Source of the DNA: Micromonospora sp. FIMYZ51
GTDB lineage: Bacteria > Actinomycetota > Actinomycetes > Mycobacteriales > Micromonosporaceae
Length of the DNA stretch: 64,000 nucleotides
Direction of reading: 5' to 3'
Assembly: GCF_038246755.1 (NCBI RefSeq)
Contig: NZ_CP134706.1
Span: 2,108,001 to 2,172,000 of the forward strand
Shown here: piece by piece, positions 27,313-36,914 of the stretch
Numbering within the stretch: position 1 is the stretch's first letter
How the letters are laid out: each line of letters begins with the position of its first letter
Translations under genes and position numbers: made by a program
The notes under the pieces: generated by a model
What the model was told of the DNA's origin: nothing
Databases searched by the model: none
Seen by the model: only the letters and a program-made list of their open reading frames with translations

Positions 27313-28845
27313 TTACTGATCAATCGCCTCGAAGCGGGACCGAAGGTCCGCCTTGCGGACCTTTCCCGACGCGGTGCGCGGCAAGTCGTCCACGACCACG
27401 ACGTGTTTCGGCAGCTTGTAGCGGGCGATCTTGCCGTCGAGGAACTCCCGTACACGCTCGGTGTCGACGGCCACGCCCTCCCGTACGGTGAGCACCGCCC
27501 AGGGCACCTCTCCCCAGCGTGCGTCCGGAACGCCGATGACCGCCGCCCCGGTCACCCCGTCCAACTCGTTGAGCAGGCGTTCGATCTCCGGCGGGTAGAT
27601 GTTCTCGCCGCCCGAGATGATCATGTCCTTGAGTCGACCGGCGATGTAGAGGTAGCCGTCGTCGTCGAGGTAGCCGAGGTCCCCGGAACGGAACCAGCCG
27701 TCCTCGGTGAACGCGGCCGCTGTCTCCGCCGGCAGCCCGTGGTAGCCCGGGAAGACGTTCGGCCCGGCGATCTCGATCTCGCCGATGGTGCCGGCCGGCA
27801 CCGGCGCGCCGTCGGAGTCGGCGATCCGTACGTCGGTGAAGAAGTGCGGCAGACCCACGCTGCCCTGCTTGGCACGGGTCATCGCGGGGGGTAGCGCGGT
27901 CGCCCCCGGCGAAGCCTCCGTCATGCCGTAACCCTGCGAGAACGACAACCCCCGCGCCTCGTACGCGTTGAGCACGCGAACCGGCACCGCCGAGCCGCCG
28001 CAGGTGAGCTTGGCCAGCGTGGACAGGTCGGTGCCGGCCCAGGCCGGATGGTCGGCCATCAGCTGGTAGGTGGTCGGCACGCCGCTGAGCATGGTGACCC
28101 CGTGCCGCTCGATCTGCGCCAACGCCCGCCCCGGCTCGAACCCCTTCTCCAGCACGATGGTGGCGCCCTTGAGAAGCACCGGCAGCGCGCCCATGCCGAG
28201 GGAGGCGACGTGGAACAGCGGCGAGATCATGAGCGCGACGTCGGTCGAGACCACGTCGTAGTCCACGATGCAGTTGAGCGCGACCCAGGTGAGGTTCCGG
28301 TGGGTCAGCACCGCGCCCTTGGCCCTGCCGGTCGTGCCCGAGGTGTAGACGATGGCCGCCGGGTCGTCGGGGTTGACCTGCCCGTCGATCGGCTCGGCGG
28401 TGGTGGCAGCCGCCAGCCGGGCCAGCCCGGGCCGGTCGGCGGTGCCGTCGCCGGTGACGATGACGTGCGCGGTCCCGGCCGTGTCGACGGCGCCGGCCAC
28501 CCGTTCGGCGAACTCGGGATCGTGAATCAGCACCCGTGCGGCGCAGTCGGTCAGCACGTGCGCGATCTCGGGCGGCGCGAGCCGGGTGTTTACCGGCACG
28601 AAGACGGCACCCAGCTGCGCGGCACCGAACATCACCCGGAGGAACTCGGGGCTGTTCTCGCCCAGGTAGGCGACGGCGTCACCCTTACCGACGCCGTGGT
28701 GCCGCAGCAGCGCCGAGATGCGGTCCGCGCCGTCCGCCAACTGCCGGTACGTCACCGTCGACTCGTCGTGCACGAGGGCGATCTTGTCGGGTGACTTCAG
28801 CCGACGTTTCGCCATCCAGGCGCCGATTCCCTGCTGGTGCATCAT
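27313..28845 (-). CDS. AMP-binding acyl-CoA ligase
   Basis: 510 aa from ATG 28845; the adjacent ATG 28842 is equally possible, and GGGAGA is just upstream. Adenylation motifs: AIVYTSGTTGRAKGAVLTH (A3), QGYGMTEASPG (A5), WFRSGDLGYLDDDGYLYIAGR (A7), and the C-terminal Lys in LPRTASGKVRK. It belongs to the fatty-acid/aryl acid ligase group, activating a carboxylate to its CoA thioester. It is last in the SDR-amidohydrolase-MaoC-ligase operon. Confidence 0.9.
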   Translation of the reverse strand: MMHQQGIGAWMAKRRLKSPDKIALVHDESTVTYRQLADGADRISALLRHHGVGKGDAVAYLGENSPEFLRVMFGAAQLGAVFVPVNTRLAPPEIAHVLTDCAARVLIHDPEFAERVAGAVDTAGTAHVIVTGDGTADRPGLARLAAATTAEPIDGQVNPDDPAAIVYTSGTTGRAKGAVLTHRNLTWVALNCIVDYDVVSTDVALMISPLFHVASLGMGALPVLLKGATIVLEKGFEPGRALAQIERHGVTMLSGVPTTYQLMADHPAWAGTDLSTLAKLTCGGSAVPVRVLNAYEARGLSFSQGYGMTEASPGATALPPAMTRAKQGSVGLPHFFTDVRIADSDGAPVPAGTIGEIEIAGPNVFPGYHGLPAETAAAFTEDGWFRSGDLGYLDDDGYLYIAGRLKDMIISGGENIYPPEIERLLNELDGVTGAAVIGVPDARWGEVPWAVLTVREGVAVDTERVREFLDGKIARYKLPKHVVVVDDLPRTASGKVRKADLRSRFEAIDQ

Positions 28846-28889
28846 CAGTCTCCCGGTGGTGGAGGCGGTGGTGCGCACGGCGAGCGTGC

Positions 28890-29342
28890 TCAGGCGTAGA
28901 AGCGGTACAGGCCGCGCGCGACGACGGCGGGCTTGGCGCCGCCCTCGATCTCGATGGTCTGGTCGACGGTGATCTGGTAGCCGCCCCGAATCTCGGCGAC
29001 CTCGGCGACGACCGCCCGCATCCGCACCCGCGACCCGACCGTGACGGGAGCCGGGAAGCGCACCTTGTCGAGACCGTAGTTCACCTTCGTGGTCACGCCC
29101 TTGACCTCAAGCAACTCCGTCCAGAACGGTACGGCGAGCGAGAGGGTGAGGAAGCCGTGGGCGATCGGGGCGCCGAACGGGCCGTCCTTGGCCCGCTCGG
29201 GGTCGACGTGGATCCACTGGTGGTCGTCGGTCGCGTCGGCGAAGAGGTTCACCTGCTCCTGGGTGACCGTCCGGTACTCGGTCTGACCGAGGTCGGTGCC
29301 GGCGAGTTCGGGAAGCTGGTCGTACGCGATTGTCGTCGTCAT
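28890..29342 (-). CDS. MaoC-like (R)-enoyl-CoA hydratase
   Basis: 150 aa. Hot-dog fold with hydratase-2 motif FADATDDHQWIHVD (catalytic Asp/His) and GPFGAPIAHGFLTLSL. It would hydrate an enoyl-CoA intermediate made after the co-encoded ligase. It starts 19 bp after the amidohydrolase stop and the ligase gene follows 44 bp later. Confidence 0.9.
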   Translation of the reverse strand: MTTTIAYDQLPELAGTDLGQTEYRTVTQEQVNLFADATDDHQWIHVDPERAKDGPFGAPIAHGFLTLSLAVPFWTELLEVKGVTTKVNYGLDKVRFPAPVTVGSRVRMRAVVAEVAEIRGGYQITVDQTIEIEGGAKPAVVARGLYRFYA

Positions 29343-29361
29343 GGGCTTCCTCCCGTGGTCG

Positions 29362-30258
29362 TCAAACGGATGTGGCCGGGTCCGCCAGGCGCAGCAGCCG
29401 GGCGGCGTTGTCCTTCAGGATGCCCGGGAGCACCTCGGGCTTGAGATCGATGGTGGCCACGTCGCGCAGCCAGCGGTCCGGAGTGAGCAGCGGGAAGTCC
29501 GTGCCGAAGAGCACCCGGTGCTTCAACATCGTGTTGGCGTGCCGTACCAGCGTGGCCGGAAAGTACTTCGGGCTCCAGCCGGACAGGTCGATCCAGGTGT
29601 TCAGCTTGTGCGTCGCCACCGACAGCGCCTCGTCCTGCCACGGCACGGAGGGGTGCGCCATGATGATCTGTAGCTGCGGGAACTCCGCCGCGATGGGATC
29701 GAGCAGTATCGGGTTCGACAGTCCCAGCCGGAAGCCGTAGCCGCCCGGCATCCCGGCGCCGATGCCGGTCTGCCCGGTGTGGAACAGCGCCGGTACGCCC
29801 GCCGACTCGAGCAGGCCCCACAGTGGCGCGTACTCCTCGTGGCTCGGATCGAAACCCTGCACGGTGGGGTGGAACTTGAAGCCGCGTACGCCCTCCTCCT
29901 CGATCAGCCGGGCGGCCAGGTCGAGGGCGGCCGTGCCGGTGCGCGGGTCGACCGACCCGAAGGGGATCAGGACGTCGGCGTGCTCGGCGGCGGCGCGGGC
30001 GAGGTCGACGCTGGACAGCGGCGGGTGCGCCAGTTGCGTGCGGGCGTCCACGGTGAAGACCACCGCCGCCATCCGGCGTTCCCGGTAGTACTGCGCGACC
30101 GCGTCGATCGCCGGGCGCGGCCCGTCCGTCCGGAAGTACTTCGACACCGCCGCCACCAGCGGGTCGGGCAGCGAGTTGTGGCCGTGGTCGTCGACCTCGA
30201 TGTGCACGTGCATGTCGATCGCCGTGACGGCGGCGAGGTCGATGGCGGGCTGGTACAT
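29362..30258 (-). CDS. Amidohydrolase_2-family metal enzyme (ACMSD-like decarboxylase or hydrolase)
   Basis: 298 aa from ATG 30258. The N-terminal MHVHIE metal motif, KFHPTVQGF, a PALFHTG His, an IMAHPS His and an FGTDFPLL Asp outline the TIM-barrel active site. Family members decarboxylate or hydrate aromatic ring-cleavage acids, or hydrolyse lactones. The precise reaction is not readable. Its place between SDR and MaoC genes argues for catabolism of a cyclic or aromatic acid. Confidence 0.87.
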   Translation of the reverse strand: MYQPAIDLAAVTAIDMHVHIEVDDHGHNSLPDPLVAAVSKYFRTDGPRPAIDAVAQYYRERRMAAVVFTVDARTQLAHPPLSSVDLARAAAEHADVLIPFGSVDPRTGTAALDLAARLIEEEGVRGFKFHPTVQGFDPSHEEYAPLWGLLESAGVPALFHTGQTGIGAGMPGGYGFRLGLSNPILLDPIAAEFPQLQIIMAHPSVPWQDEALSVATHKLNTWIDLSGWSPKYFPATLVRHANTMLKHRVLFGTDFPLLTPDRWLRDVATIDLKPEVLPGILKDNAARLLRLADPATSV

Positions 30259-30278
30259 GACTCGGGAACCTCCGTGAC

Positions 30279-31205
30279 TCAGGAGGCCTCGGCCTTGAAC
30301 TCCTCGGGCAGCTCCGGGAAGCGTTCGCCGACGCTCTGGAGCGCACCGGCGAACTGCGCCGGCCACGCCTCGACCAGCGCGTCGTAGCTCCAGCCGCCCT
30401 CCTGGTAGGCGGTCAGTGCCGCCTCCGGGTGGGTCCAGATCTGAATGCGGTCGCCGCCGACCCCGATCACCTGCCCGGTCACCGCCGCGGCTGCGTCGGA
30501 GCCGAGGAACGCGATGAGGCCGGCCACGTCGTCGGCCGTGCCGAAGCCGAGCTCGTGCCGGAAGAACGCCGGCATCGGCTCGCCGTTGGCGTCGGCTTGC
30601 ACGGCGGCGGCGAAGTAGGGGACCGTGGCGGTCATGGCGGTCGCGGCCACCGGTACGACGGTGTTTGCGGTGATGCCGGCGCGCTTGAGTTCGAGCGCCC
30701 AGGTGCGCACCATGCCGACGATGCCGGCCTTGGCCGCCGCGTAGTTGGTCTGGCCGAAGGTGCCACGCTGGCCGGTGGGGGAGCCGATGCAGATGATCCG
30801 TCCGCCCTCGCCGGCCGCCCGCATGTGCCGCACCGCCGCGCGTACCGTGGTGAAGGTGCCGCGCAGGTGCACGTTGATCACGGTGTCGAAGTCGTCGTCG
30901 GTCATCTTCCACAGCACGGTGTCGCGCAGCACGCCCGCGTTGGTGACCAGGATGTCGAGCCGCCCGAAGCTCTCGACCGCCGCGGCGACCAACTGCTCCG
31001 CCGTCTCGGTCGGGCCGACCGGGGCGACCACCGCGACGGCCTGCCCGCCGAGCGCCTGGATCGCGGCGACCGCGTCGGCCGCGGCCTGCGCATCGACGTC
31101 GTTCACCACGACGGACGCGCCCCGCCGGGCGAGTTCCTGCGCGTACGCGAGGCCGAGACCTCGTCCGGACCCGGTGACGATCGCGACTTTGCCGTCCAGC
31201 GACAT
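30279..31205 (-). CDS. Short-chain dehydrogenase of the peroxisomal multifunctional-enzyme type
   Basis: 308 aa from ATG 31205 (AAAGGAG upstream). NAD site TGSGRGLG, NAGVLRD, catalytic Ser in ICIGSPTGQRG, and YAAAKAG. The extended C-terminal part (about 60 residues beyond the SDR core) resembles the 3-hydroxyacyl-CoA dehydrogenase part of MFE-2-like proteins. With the MaoC hydratase it could do two steps of beta-oxidation. First gene of the operon, divergent from the MarR gene. Confidence 0.88.
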   Translation of the reverse strand: MSLDGKVAIVTGSGRGLGLAYAQELARRGASVVVNDVDAQAAADAVAAIQALGGQAVAVVAPVGPTETAEQLVAAAVESFGRLDILVTNAGVLRDTVLWKMTDDDFDTVINVHLRGTFTTVRAAVRHMRAAGEGGRIICIGSPTGQRGTFGQTNYAAAKAGIVGMVRTWALELKRAGITANTVVPVAATAMTATVPYFAAAVQADANGEPMPAFFRHELGFGTADDVAGLIAFLGSDAAAAVTGQVIGVGGDRIQIWTHPEAALTAYQEGGWSYDALVEAWPAQFAGALQSVGERFPELPEEFKAEAS

Positions 31206-31230
31206 GGAAGCTCCTTTGCGTCTGACCCAG

Positions 31231-31259
31231 ATCTGAGCACGAATCGTTGAGAATGTCAA
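31231..31259 (-). promoter_or_regulatory. Candidate promoter of the catabolic operon
   Basis: A perfect TTGACA -35 (31259-31254, minus strand) and a weak -10 TCAGAT (31236-31231) spaced by 17 bp. Confidence 0.35.
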
Positions 31260-31266
31260 TTATTTG
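31257..31266. promoter_or_regulatory. Candidate MarR operator core CAATTATTTG
   Basis: An AT-rich near-palindrome (8 of 10 positions symmetric) in the 84-bp divergent region between the SDR and MarR genes. It overlaps the -35 of the SDR operon. MarR regulators commonly bind such sites. Confidence 0.4.
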
Positions 31267-31289
31267 TGAAGCTTGATACCATCGTCGCC

Positions 31290-31757
31290 ATGTCCCCCAC
31301 GGAGAAGACCCGGCCGACTGGACGCGACAGTCTGCGGGACAGTGTGCTCGGCGGGGACCTGATCTTTCTGCTCGCCCGCGCCAACGCGCTCACCCTCGCC
31401 GCGGCGAACGCCGCCCTCGCGCAGCACGGGCTCAAGGCGCGCTCCTATTCCGTGCTGGCGCTGGCCGCCGACGAGGCCCGCCCCACCCAGCGGGAACTGG
31501 CCGAGTTTCTCCGCCTGGACCCGAGCCAGGTCGTCGCCCTCGTCGACGGGTTGGAGCAGCGCCGGCTGATCGAGCGGCAGACCGACCCGGCCGACCGGCG
31601 GGCCAACGTCCTCGTCGCCACCGACGCGGGCCGGGACCTGTTCGCCCGCGCGCAGGAATCGGCGCGTGCCGTGGAGCTGGGCCTGCTCGCCACCGTGACA
31701 CCCGAGGACCACGAGCGGCTCGCCGAACTGCTGCGGCTGCTGGCCTTCCCCGACTGA
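31290..31757 (+). CDS. MarR-family transcriptional regulator
   Basis: 155 aa from ATG 31290; GTG 31266 would add eight residues. The winged-helix core has RSYSVLALAADEARPTQREL, FLRLDPSQVVALVDGLEQRRLIER and the wing DPADRRANVLVATDAG. It is divergent from the CoA-ligase operon and is the likely ligand-responsive repressor of it. Confidence 0.88.
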   Translation: MSPTEKTRPTGRDSLRDSVLGGDLIFLLARANALTLAAANAALAQHGLKARSYSVLALAADEARPTQRELAEFLRLDPSQVVALVDGLEQRRLIERQTDPADRRANVLVATDAGRDLFARAQESARAVELGLLATVTPEDHERLAELLRLLAFPD

Positions 31758-31775
31758 CGAGCAACTCCGCCACAG

Positions 31776-31812
31776 CCGGACCGGGCAGCGCCGCACGCGC
31801 TGCCCGGTCCGG
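31776..31812. terminator. Perfect 15-bp hairpin between convergent MarR and DUF6351 genes
   Basis: Arms 31776-31790 and 31798-31812 with a 7-nt loop. Bidirectional terminator candidate. Confidence 0.75.
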
Positions 31813-31848
31813 GCGGTACCTACTGTTCGGAAGCGGAGCCAGGTCGGG

Positions 31849-33993
31849 TCAGAAGCGAATCCAGGTCTGGCGCAGCGGCACCTGGCCGACGCCGGGCTTC
31901 GACCAGTCGCAGACGCCGCCGGGGAAGACCGCCCGCAGGCGCTGCCACTGGCTGTCGCTGAACGTCACCGCGTAGTGCGTCCGCTTCAGCGGCTTCAGCT
32001 GGCACTTGAGCACCGCCGACGTGGTCGGCCCGCCGGCCACTACCCGGGGGTTGCGATGGTAGGGGAAGAGCTGGTTGCACCGGGCGGACGAGTTGAGCGT
32101 CAGCTTCTCCACGATCCGCCTGCCGTCCGGTGCCACGCAGCTGTCGACCACCCCGCGTGGCCGGGAAAGCCGGGTGAGCGCGACCGGGTCCAGATGCGGG
32201 CGGTCCGCCGCCAGCCTGGTCCGGGCGGTCAGCCAGGCATCCATGTCGGCAAGCGCCTGCTCCTGGGCCGCCGTGGTGGCGGCACCCGGCGGGCTGGTGA
32301 CGCTTGCGTGGTTGTCGGCGTGACCGTTCGCCTTCAGCAGGCGCTCCCGCATCGTCCAGGACCGGAACCGGTCGTGGAAGTCGCCGGTGGGATCGGTGTA
32401 GCCGCGCGTCTCGATGATCGGAGTCCAGCGCAGCCCACCGTCGAACTGGTTGATCCGGCCGGTCGCGTACGCCACCCTGATCGCGTCGACGTTCGCCGAG
32501 GTGCGGTGCGGCGTCCGGTTGCCCTCGACGTCCAGGCCGCCGATGCCCTCGTTGAGCCGGACGAACTGCTCCGGGCTGAGCACGCCGGCCTGGAGCGGCT
32601 GGAGGCCGTACTGCACACCGACGGTGTCCGGGATGATCGGCCGGCCCGCGCCGTTGCGGTCGACGCCGTACACGTTGGAGATGAAGTCCGCCATGGCGCA
32701 GCGGATGCCGTCCGGGTTGGTGACCGGGTGGTAGCGCAGCTGCGCGGGGACATGGTTCGGGCAGGCGGTGGGCCAGTCGACGCTGTCGAAGAACTGGTAG
32801 CCGGTGCAGGTGTCCGGGCTGCCGAAGCCGGACACGGCCTGCCGCTGGGCGGTGGAGAGCCCGGCCGCGGTCGCCGCCTGCGAGATGAACCGGCACTCGT
32901 GGCCACTGATCGTGGTGGAGCGCTCGTCCGGGTAGCCGATGTGCCCGATGACCCCGTCGAGGATGCCGGGGTAGGCGTTCGAGATCAGCAACTGCTGCAT
33001 GGTGCCGGCCGAGGCACCCCAGCCCATGGTGAAGTCCGGTACGCCGTACGTCTCGCTGAAGTGTTCCTTGACCATCATGGCGGTCTCGGCGGAGGTGACG
33101 TCGTTGCAGTTGTGGGCGTAGACGTTGAAGGTGGCGCTGGCGACCGCGTAGCCGCGACCGAGCAGCGTGTGGTCGATGACCCCGCCGGTGCTGGTGGCCT
33201 GGGTGTAGCCGATGCCGCAGGCGCCACCGAAGGTGTAGACCAGCCGGTTGTTCCAGCCTCGGGTCGCCGTCCACGGGTCGGGCGTCGGCGTGCCCGGCTG
33301 GTGCAGCAGCGCGATCTCGTACACCGCGCGGTTGATGGTGCCGCGTTCGATCCGTACCACGTACGGCACGGTCCGGCCGGCCGTGGTGGTCGTGCTGGCC
33401 ACGTCCTTGGGCAGCGGGCCGGCGGGCAGGTCGACGAAGCTGCCCGCGGTGTTGCGGTACCGGTAGGTCACCTGCGGCTCGGCCACGTGACAGTTCCGGT
33501 CCACCGGGCCGAGGTGCCAGGGGGCGTCCGCCGCCGTGCAGAAGAGCGGGATGTGCGGCCCGGAGAAGACCGGGCCGGCGGCCGGGTGGTTGACGAGCGT
33601 CAAGGTGGCGGTGGGTCGGCCCTTGCCCAACCCGTTGGCGCGGACCTCGAGCCGGTTGCGGCCCAGCGCGAGGGTGTCCACCAGGCCGAGCAGCGTCCGC
33701 TGGTCACCGGCGGGCCGGAACCGCTTGGTCACGTCGCGGCCGTCGACGCGCACCCGCACCTGATGCGGCGGTACGGTGCGCGGCACGCCGATGCGGATCA
33801 GGGCGTCGCCGCCGCTGATCGTGTCCGGGCGGCCGGAGACGACCGCCACGTCGAAATCACGGTCGATGCCCTTGCCGCCGCCGGCACCAGCCGGGGTGGC
33901 GGAGCCGCTGATCAGCGCCGTCGCGACGAACGCGGTAAGCAGCACCCGCGCGGATCGTTGCCTGGTCTTCGCCTTGAATTGATGGAAGTGCAT
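31849..33993 (-). CDS. Large secreted DUF6351-family hydrolase-like protein
   Basis: 714 aa. Signal peptide about 1-37 (ALISGSATPAGAG). An N-terminal Ig-like domain (about 45-125) is followed by an alpha/beta-hydrolase-like region. That region contains a nucleophile-type GWGASAGT motif preceded by a Gly-rich oxyanion region (FGGACGIGYTQ), and a C-terminal segment with paired Cys. The family is uncharacterised; the GxSxG motif and size suggest an extracellular esterase, perhaps tannase/feruloyl-like (inference). It lies within the catabolic supercluster and could release acids imported by the ABC system. Confidence 0.8.
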   Translation of the reverse strand: MHFHQFKAKTRQRSARVLLTAFVATALISGSATPAGAGGGKGIDRDFDVAVVSGRPDTISGGDALIRIGVPRTVPPHQVRVRVDGRDVTKRFRPAGDQRTLLGLVDTLALGRNRLEVRANGLGKGRPTATLTLVNHPAAGPVFSGPHIPLFCTAADAPWHLGPVDRNCHVAEPQVTYRYRNTAGSFVDLPAGPLPKDVASTTTTAGRTVPYVVRIERGTINRAVYEIALLHQPGTPTPDPWTATRGWNNRLVYTFGGACGIGYTQATSTGGVIDHTLLGRGYAVASATFNVYAHNCNDVTSAETAMMVKEHFSETYGVPDFTMGWGASAGTMQQLLISNAYPGILDGVIGHIGYPDERSTTISGHECRFISQAATAAGLSTAQRQAVSGFGSPDTCTGYQFFDSVDWPTACPNHVPAQLRYHPVTNPDGIRCAMADFISNVYGVDRNGAGRPIIPDTVGVQYGLQPLQAGVLSPEQFVRLNEGIGGLDVEGNRTPHRTSANVDAIRVAYATGRINQFDGGLRWTPIIETRGYTDPTGDFHDRFRSWTMRERLLKANGHADNHASVTSPPGAATTAAQEQALADMDAWLTARTRLAADRPHLDPVALTRLSRPRGVVDSCVAPDGRRIVEKLTLNSSARCNQLFPYHRNPRVVAGGPTTSAVLKCQLKPLKRTHYAVTFSDSQWQRLRAVFPGGVCDWSKPGVGQVPLRQTWIRF

Positions 33994-34165
33994 GGGGGAA
34001 CCCCTCTCAGCCGGGGACGGTGCGGCTGGACCTCCTGGTCAAATGCGTACCGGCAACGTAATGCGAAATAAGACCACGAGTCAATGACTTTGCAGTGTAT
34101 CTACGTCTGGAAGTGCTCCGGCGCGATCTCCGGGTGCCGGCCCGGGGCCGGGGCAGGCGTCGGAG

Positions 34166-35053
34166 TCAGGCGTGGTCGGGGGTGTGGACCAGGGCCTCGA
34201 AGCGCTTCTGGGCGAGCGGGGCCAGCGCCTCCGAGGCGTTCAGGAACACCGTCCGCGCCTCGGCGCGCGGAAAGGACGGCGGCAGGAACCGGGCCGGCAG
34301 ATCAGGGTCGGCCCCCACCAGTGCCCGCCAGTCGTTTACCAGTTCGGTGCGTTGGACCAGCGCCTCCGCCGGCGACACCTCGCCCGCCACCGCCCGGCGG
34401 GCCAGGTCGCGGTAGCGATCCAGGAAATCCTGGTAGCCGGCGGCAAGTTCGTCGATGTGCCAGGCGGCCTCGAGCCGGGCCAGCCCGCTGGGCAGCAGTT
34501 CCAGATCCCGCGAGCGCAGCACCACCGCGTCGGTGATGCCCAGTTCGCTGAGCTGCTCGCGTACCTCGTCGAACCGGTCGTGCGGGGTCACCCAGGTGGC
34601 GTCGTACAACGGCCAGAAGGTCAACCAGCGCAGCCGGGCCCGCAGCAGCCGGCGCTGGTTCGCATCGTCAAGCGGCAGGGTGAACGCGATAAGCGTCCAG
34701 CTGCCGTCCCAGGCGCTCTCGTCGGTGGTGGCGAAGATGCGGCGGGCACCCCGTTGCAGGATGTGCCACGCCGGCTCGGTGAGCCGGTAGCTGGTCCGCC
34801 GGCCCTCCTTGGTCCGGGTCAGCATCCCCCGCTGGGTCAACCGGGCGAGCGTCGCGCGGGCGTTGGCGGGCGCGATGTCGAACTCGGTGAGCACCGCGAC
34901 CAGACCCCCCGACGGCAACGGCGAGCGGCCGGCGTGCCAGTGGTCACCGAGCAGGGTCACCAGGAGTCGTTGCGCCCGGGCCCGCCCCACCGCCGCCGCC
35001 CGGCTCGACGGTGCCGCCGCCGGCAGCCCGTGCAGGCCGTCGTCGTCCATCAT
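34166..35053 (-). CDS. PaaX-like transcriptional regulator (second of two)
   Basis: 295 aa. N-terminal winged helix (RLLVTLLGDHWHAGRSP-like segment, ARATLARLTQRGMLTRTKEGRRTSY). The central WTLIAFTLPLDDANQRRLLRAR motif matches the PaaX core. The same domain plan as the product of 25512, with limited sequence identity, so not a recent duplicate. It lies upstream of DUF6351 in the same direction. Confidence 0.83.
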   Translation of the reverse strand: MMDDDGLHGLPAAAPSSRAAAVGRARAQRLLVTLLGDHWHAGRSPLPSGGLVAVLTEFDIAPANARATLARLTQRGMLTRTKEGRRTSYRLTEPAWHILQRGARRIFATTDESAWDGSWTLIAFTLPLDDANQRRLLRARLRWLTFWPLYDATWVTPHDRFDEVREQLSELGITDAVVLRSRDLELLPSGLARLEAAWHIDELAAGYQDFLDRYRDLARRAVAGEVSPAEALVQRTELVNDWRALVGADPDLPARFLPPSFPRAEARTVFLNASEALAPLAQKRFEALVHTPDHA

Positions 35054-35164
35054 CGTCCGCCGTCGCTGGGTGCGCGGGTGCCGGGCTGGTCGGAGGCTGT
35101 GCGGAGAACGAACACCCGGATACGTTACTGCCTCCGGTGACCAGGCGGTACGGACGCCGACGGC

Positions 35165-35950
35165 TCAACCCTGCGGCCCGTACGCCGTGCCCAGCGCCCG
35201 GGAGATCGCCCGGCCGGCGGCCTGGACCAGCGGCGCCAGCGCCACCGGGTCGGCCCGGTCGTGGGCGACCACAAGTGAGATCGCGGCGACGACGGTGCCG
35301 TCCGCCGCGCGGATCGGTGCCGCCACGGAGAGGGCGTCCAGGGTGACCTGCCGGTCGCTGACCGCGTAACCGAGGCGGCGCACCTCGGCGAGGCGGCGCC
35401 GCAGCCGCCTCGGGTCGGTGATGGTCAGCTCGGTGTACCGCTCCAGCGGCGCGGCGAGCACCTGCTCCTGCACCTCGGTCGGCGCGCATGCGAGCAGGAC
35501 CAGCCCGACCCCGGTGGCGTGCAACGCGAAGCGACCGCCGACCCGGGTGAGCACCGGCACCGCGTGTCGCCCGGCGATCCGTTCGATGAAGACGAGTTCG
35601 AGGTCCTGCCGGACGGCGAGCTGGACGTTCTCGTGCGTCACCTCGTACAGGTCTTCCATGATCGGCAGAGCCAGCTCGCGCAGCCGCAGGCCACGGGGGG
35701 CGAGCGAACCGACCTCCCAGAGCCGCAGACCGATCCGGTACCGCCCGTCGTCACCGCGTTCCAGCGCTCCCCAGGCGACCAGCTCCGCCACCCGCCGGGA
35801 CGCGGTGGGCAGCGGCAGGTCGGCTCGCCGGGCCAGCTCGGTGAGCGTCAGCGCCGGGGCGGCAGGGGAGAAGGCGTCGAGCAGGGCCAGCACCTTGCTG
35901 GTGACCGACCGTCCGGGTGGTGCCTGCACCCGCCAATCATCCCTGCTCAA
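35165..35950 (-). CDS. IclR-family transcriptional regulator
   Basis: 261 aa. HTH_IclR in 12-75 (LTLTELARRADLPLPTASRR). The effector domain follows with FIERIAGRHAVPV, GRFALHATGVGLVLLA and LVVAHDR motifs. IclR proteins often control aromatic-acid pathways. It starts 10 bp after the end of the VanB-like gene, so it is probably part of the Rieske operon or feeds back on it. Confidence 0.9.
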   Translation of the reverse strand: MSRDDWRVQAPPGRSVTSKVLALLDAFSPAAPALTLTELARRADLPLPTASRRVAELVAWGALERGDDGRYRIGLRLWEVGSLAPRGLRLRELALPIMEDLYEVTHENVQLAVRQDLELVFIERIAGRHAVPVLTRVGGRFALHATGVGLVLLACAPTEVQEQVLAAPLERYTELTITDPRRLRRRLAEVRRLGYAVSDRQVTLDALSVAAPIRAADGTVVAAISLVVAHDRADPVALAPLVQAAGRAISRALGTAYGPQG

Positions 35951-35960
35951 CCCGGCGAAG

Positions 35961-36914
35961 TCACAGCTCCAGCCTGAGCCGGGGGGTGCGGGCCCGGGAC
36001 ACGCAGATCATCATCGTGTCCCCGGCGGCCCGCTCCTCCTCGGTGAGCAGGCTGTCGCGGTGCTCCGGCTCACCGGCGAGCACGGTGGTCTCGCAGGTGC
36101 CGCAGGTGCCTTCCCGGCACGAGGAGAGCACCGGTACGCCGGCCTGCTCCACCGCCGCCAGGATCGACGTGCCCGGCGGTACGGTAAGGGTCCGGCCGGA
36201 GAGCGCGAGTTCGACCTCGACGGCGGTCTCGACGTCGTCCACGATGGACACCGGGTTGAAGCGCTCGACGTGTAGTGTGCCCGCCGGCCACGCCCGGCAG
36301 TGCTGCTCCACCGCGCTGATCAGCGCCTCGGGCCCGCAGCAGTAGACGAGTCCGTCGCCCGGCGGCTGCACCAGCGCCGCCAGGTCGAGCAGCCCGGTCT
36401 CGTCCTGCGGATGCAGGCTCACCCGGTCGCCGTACTTCTCCCGCAGGGCGGCGGCGAAGGCCATGGTGGCGCGGCTGCGTCCGCCGTACACCAGCCGCCA
36501 GTCGGCACCGGCGGCGTCGGCGGCGGCGACCATCGGCCGGATCGGGGTGATGCCGATGCCACCGGCGACGAAGAGGTACCGTCGCGCCGGGACCAGCTCG
36601 AAATTGTTCCGTGGCCCGCGCACCCGCACGGTCGCGCCGGGCGTCAGCCGCTCGTGGGCGAACCGGGAGCCGCCGCGCCCGTCCGGCTCACGCTGGATCG
36701 CGACCTGCCACCCGCTCCGGTCGGCCGGGTCACCGCAGAGGGAGTACTGCCGGACCAGGTCGGCGCCGAGCGCCAGGTCGAGGTGCGCGCCCGGGGTCCA
36801 ACCCGGCAGGTCGCCGCCGTCCGGGCGGCACAGGGTCAGCACGACCACACCCGCCGCGACCTCGTCCCGGCCGGTAACCGTCAGCTCGATGCCGGTCGGG
36901 TCGCCGTCGTTCAC
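35961..36914 (-). CDS. VanB-like ferredoxin reductase component
   Basis: 317 aa from GTG 36914, whose GTGA overlaps the stop of the preceding small gene. FMN/FAD domain with RQYSLCGDP, NAD-binding GGIGITPIRPM and CGPEALI, then a C-terminal 2Fe-2S domain with CREGTCGTC plus a downstream Cys. Class IA reductases of this build pass electrons from NADH to Rieske oxygenases such as VanA or phthalate dioxygenase. Confidence 0.92.
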   Translation of the reverse strand: MNDGDPTGIELTVTGRDEVAAGVVVLTLCRPDGGDLPGWTPGAHLDLALGADLVRQYSLCGDPADRSGWQVAIQREPDGRGGSRFAHERLTPGATVRVRGPRNNFELVPARRYLFVAGGIGITPIRPMVAAADAAGADWRLVYGGRSRATMAFAAALREKYGDRVSLHPQDETGLLDLAALVQPPGDGLVYCCGPEALISAVEQHCRAWPAGTLHVERFNPVSIVDDVETAVEVELALSGRTLTVPPGTSILAAVEQAGVPVLSSCREGTCGTCETTVLAGEPEHRDSLLTEEERAAGDTMMICVSRARTPRLRLEL

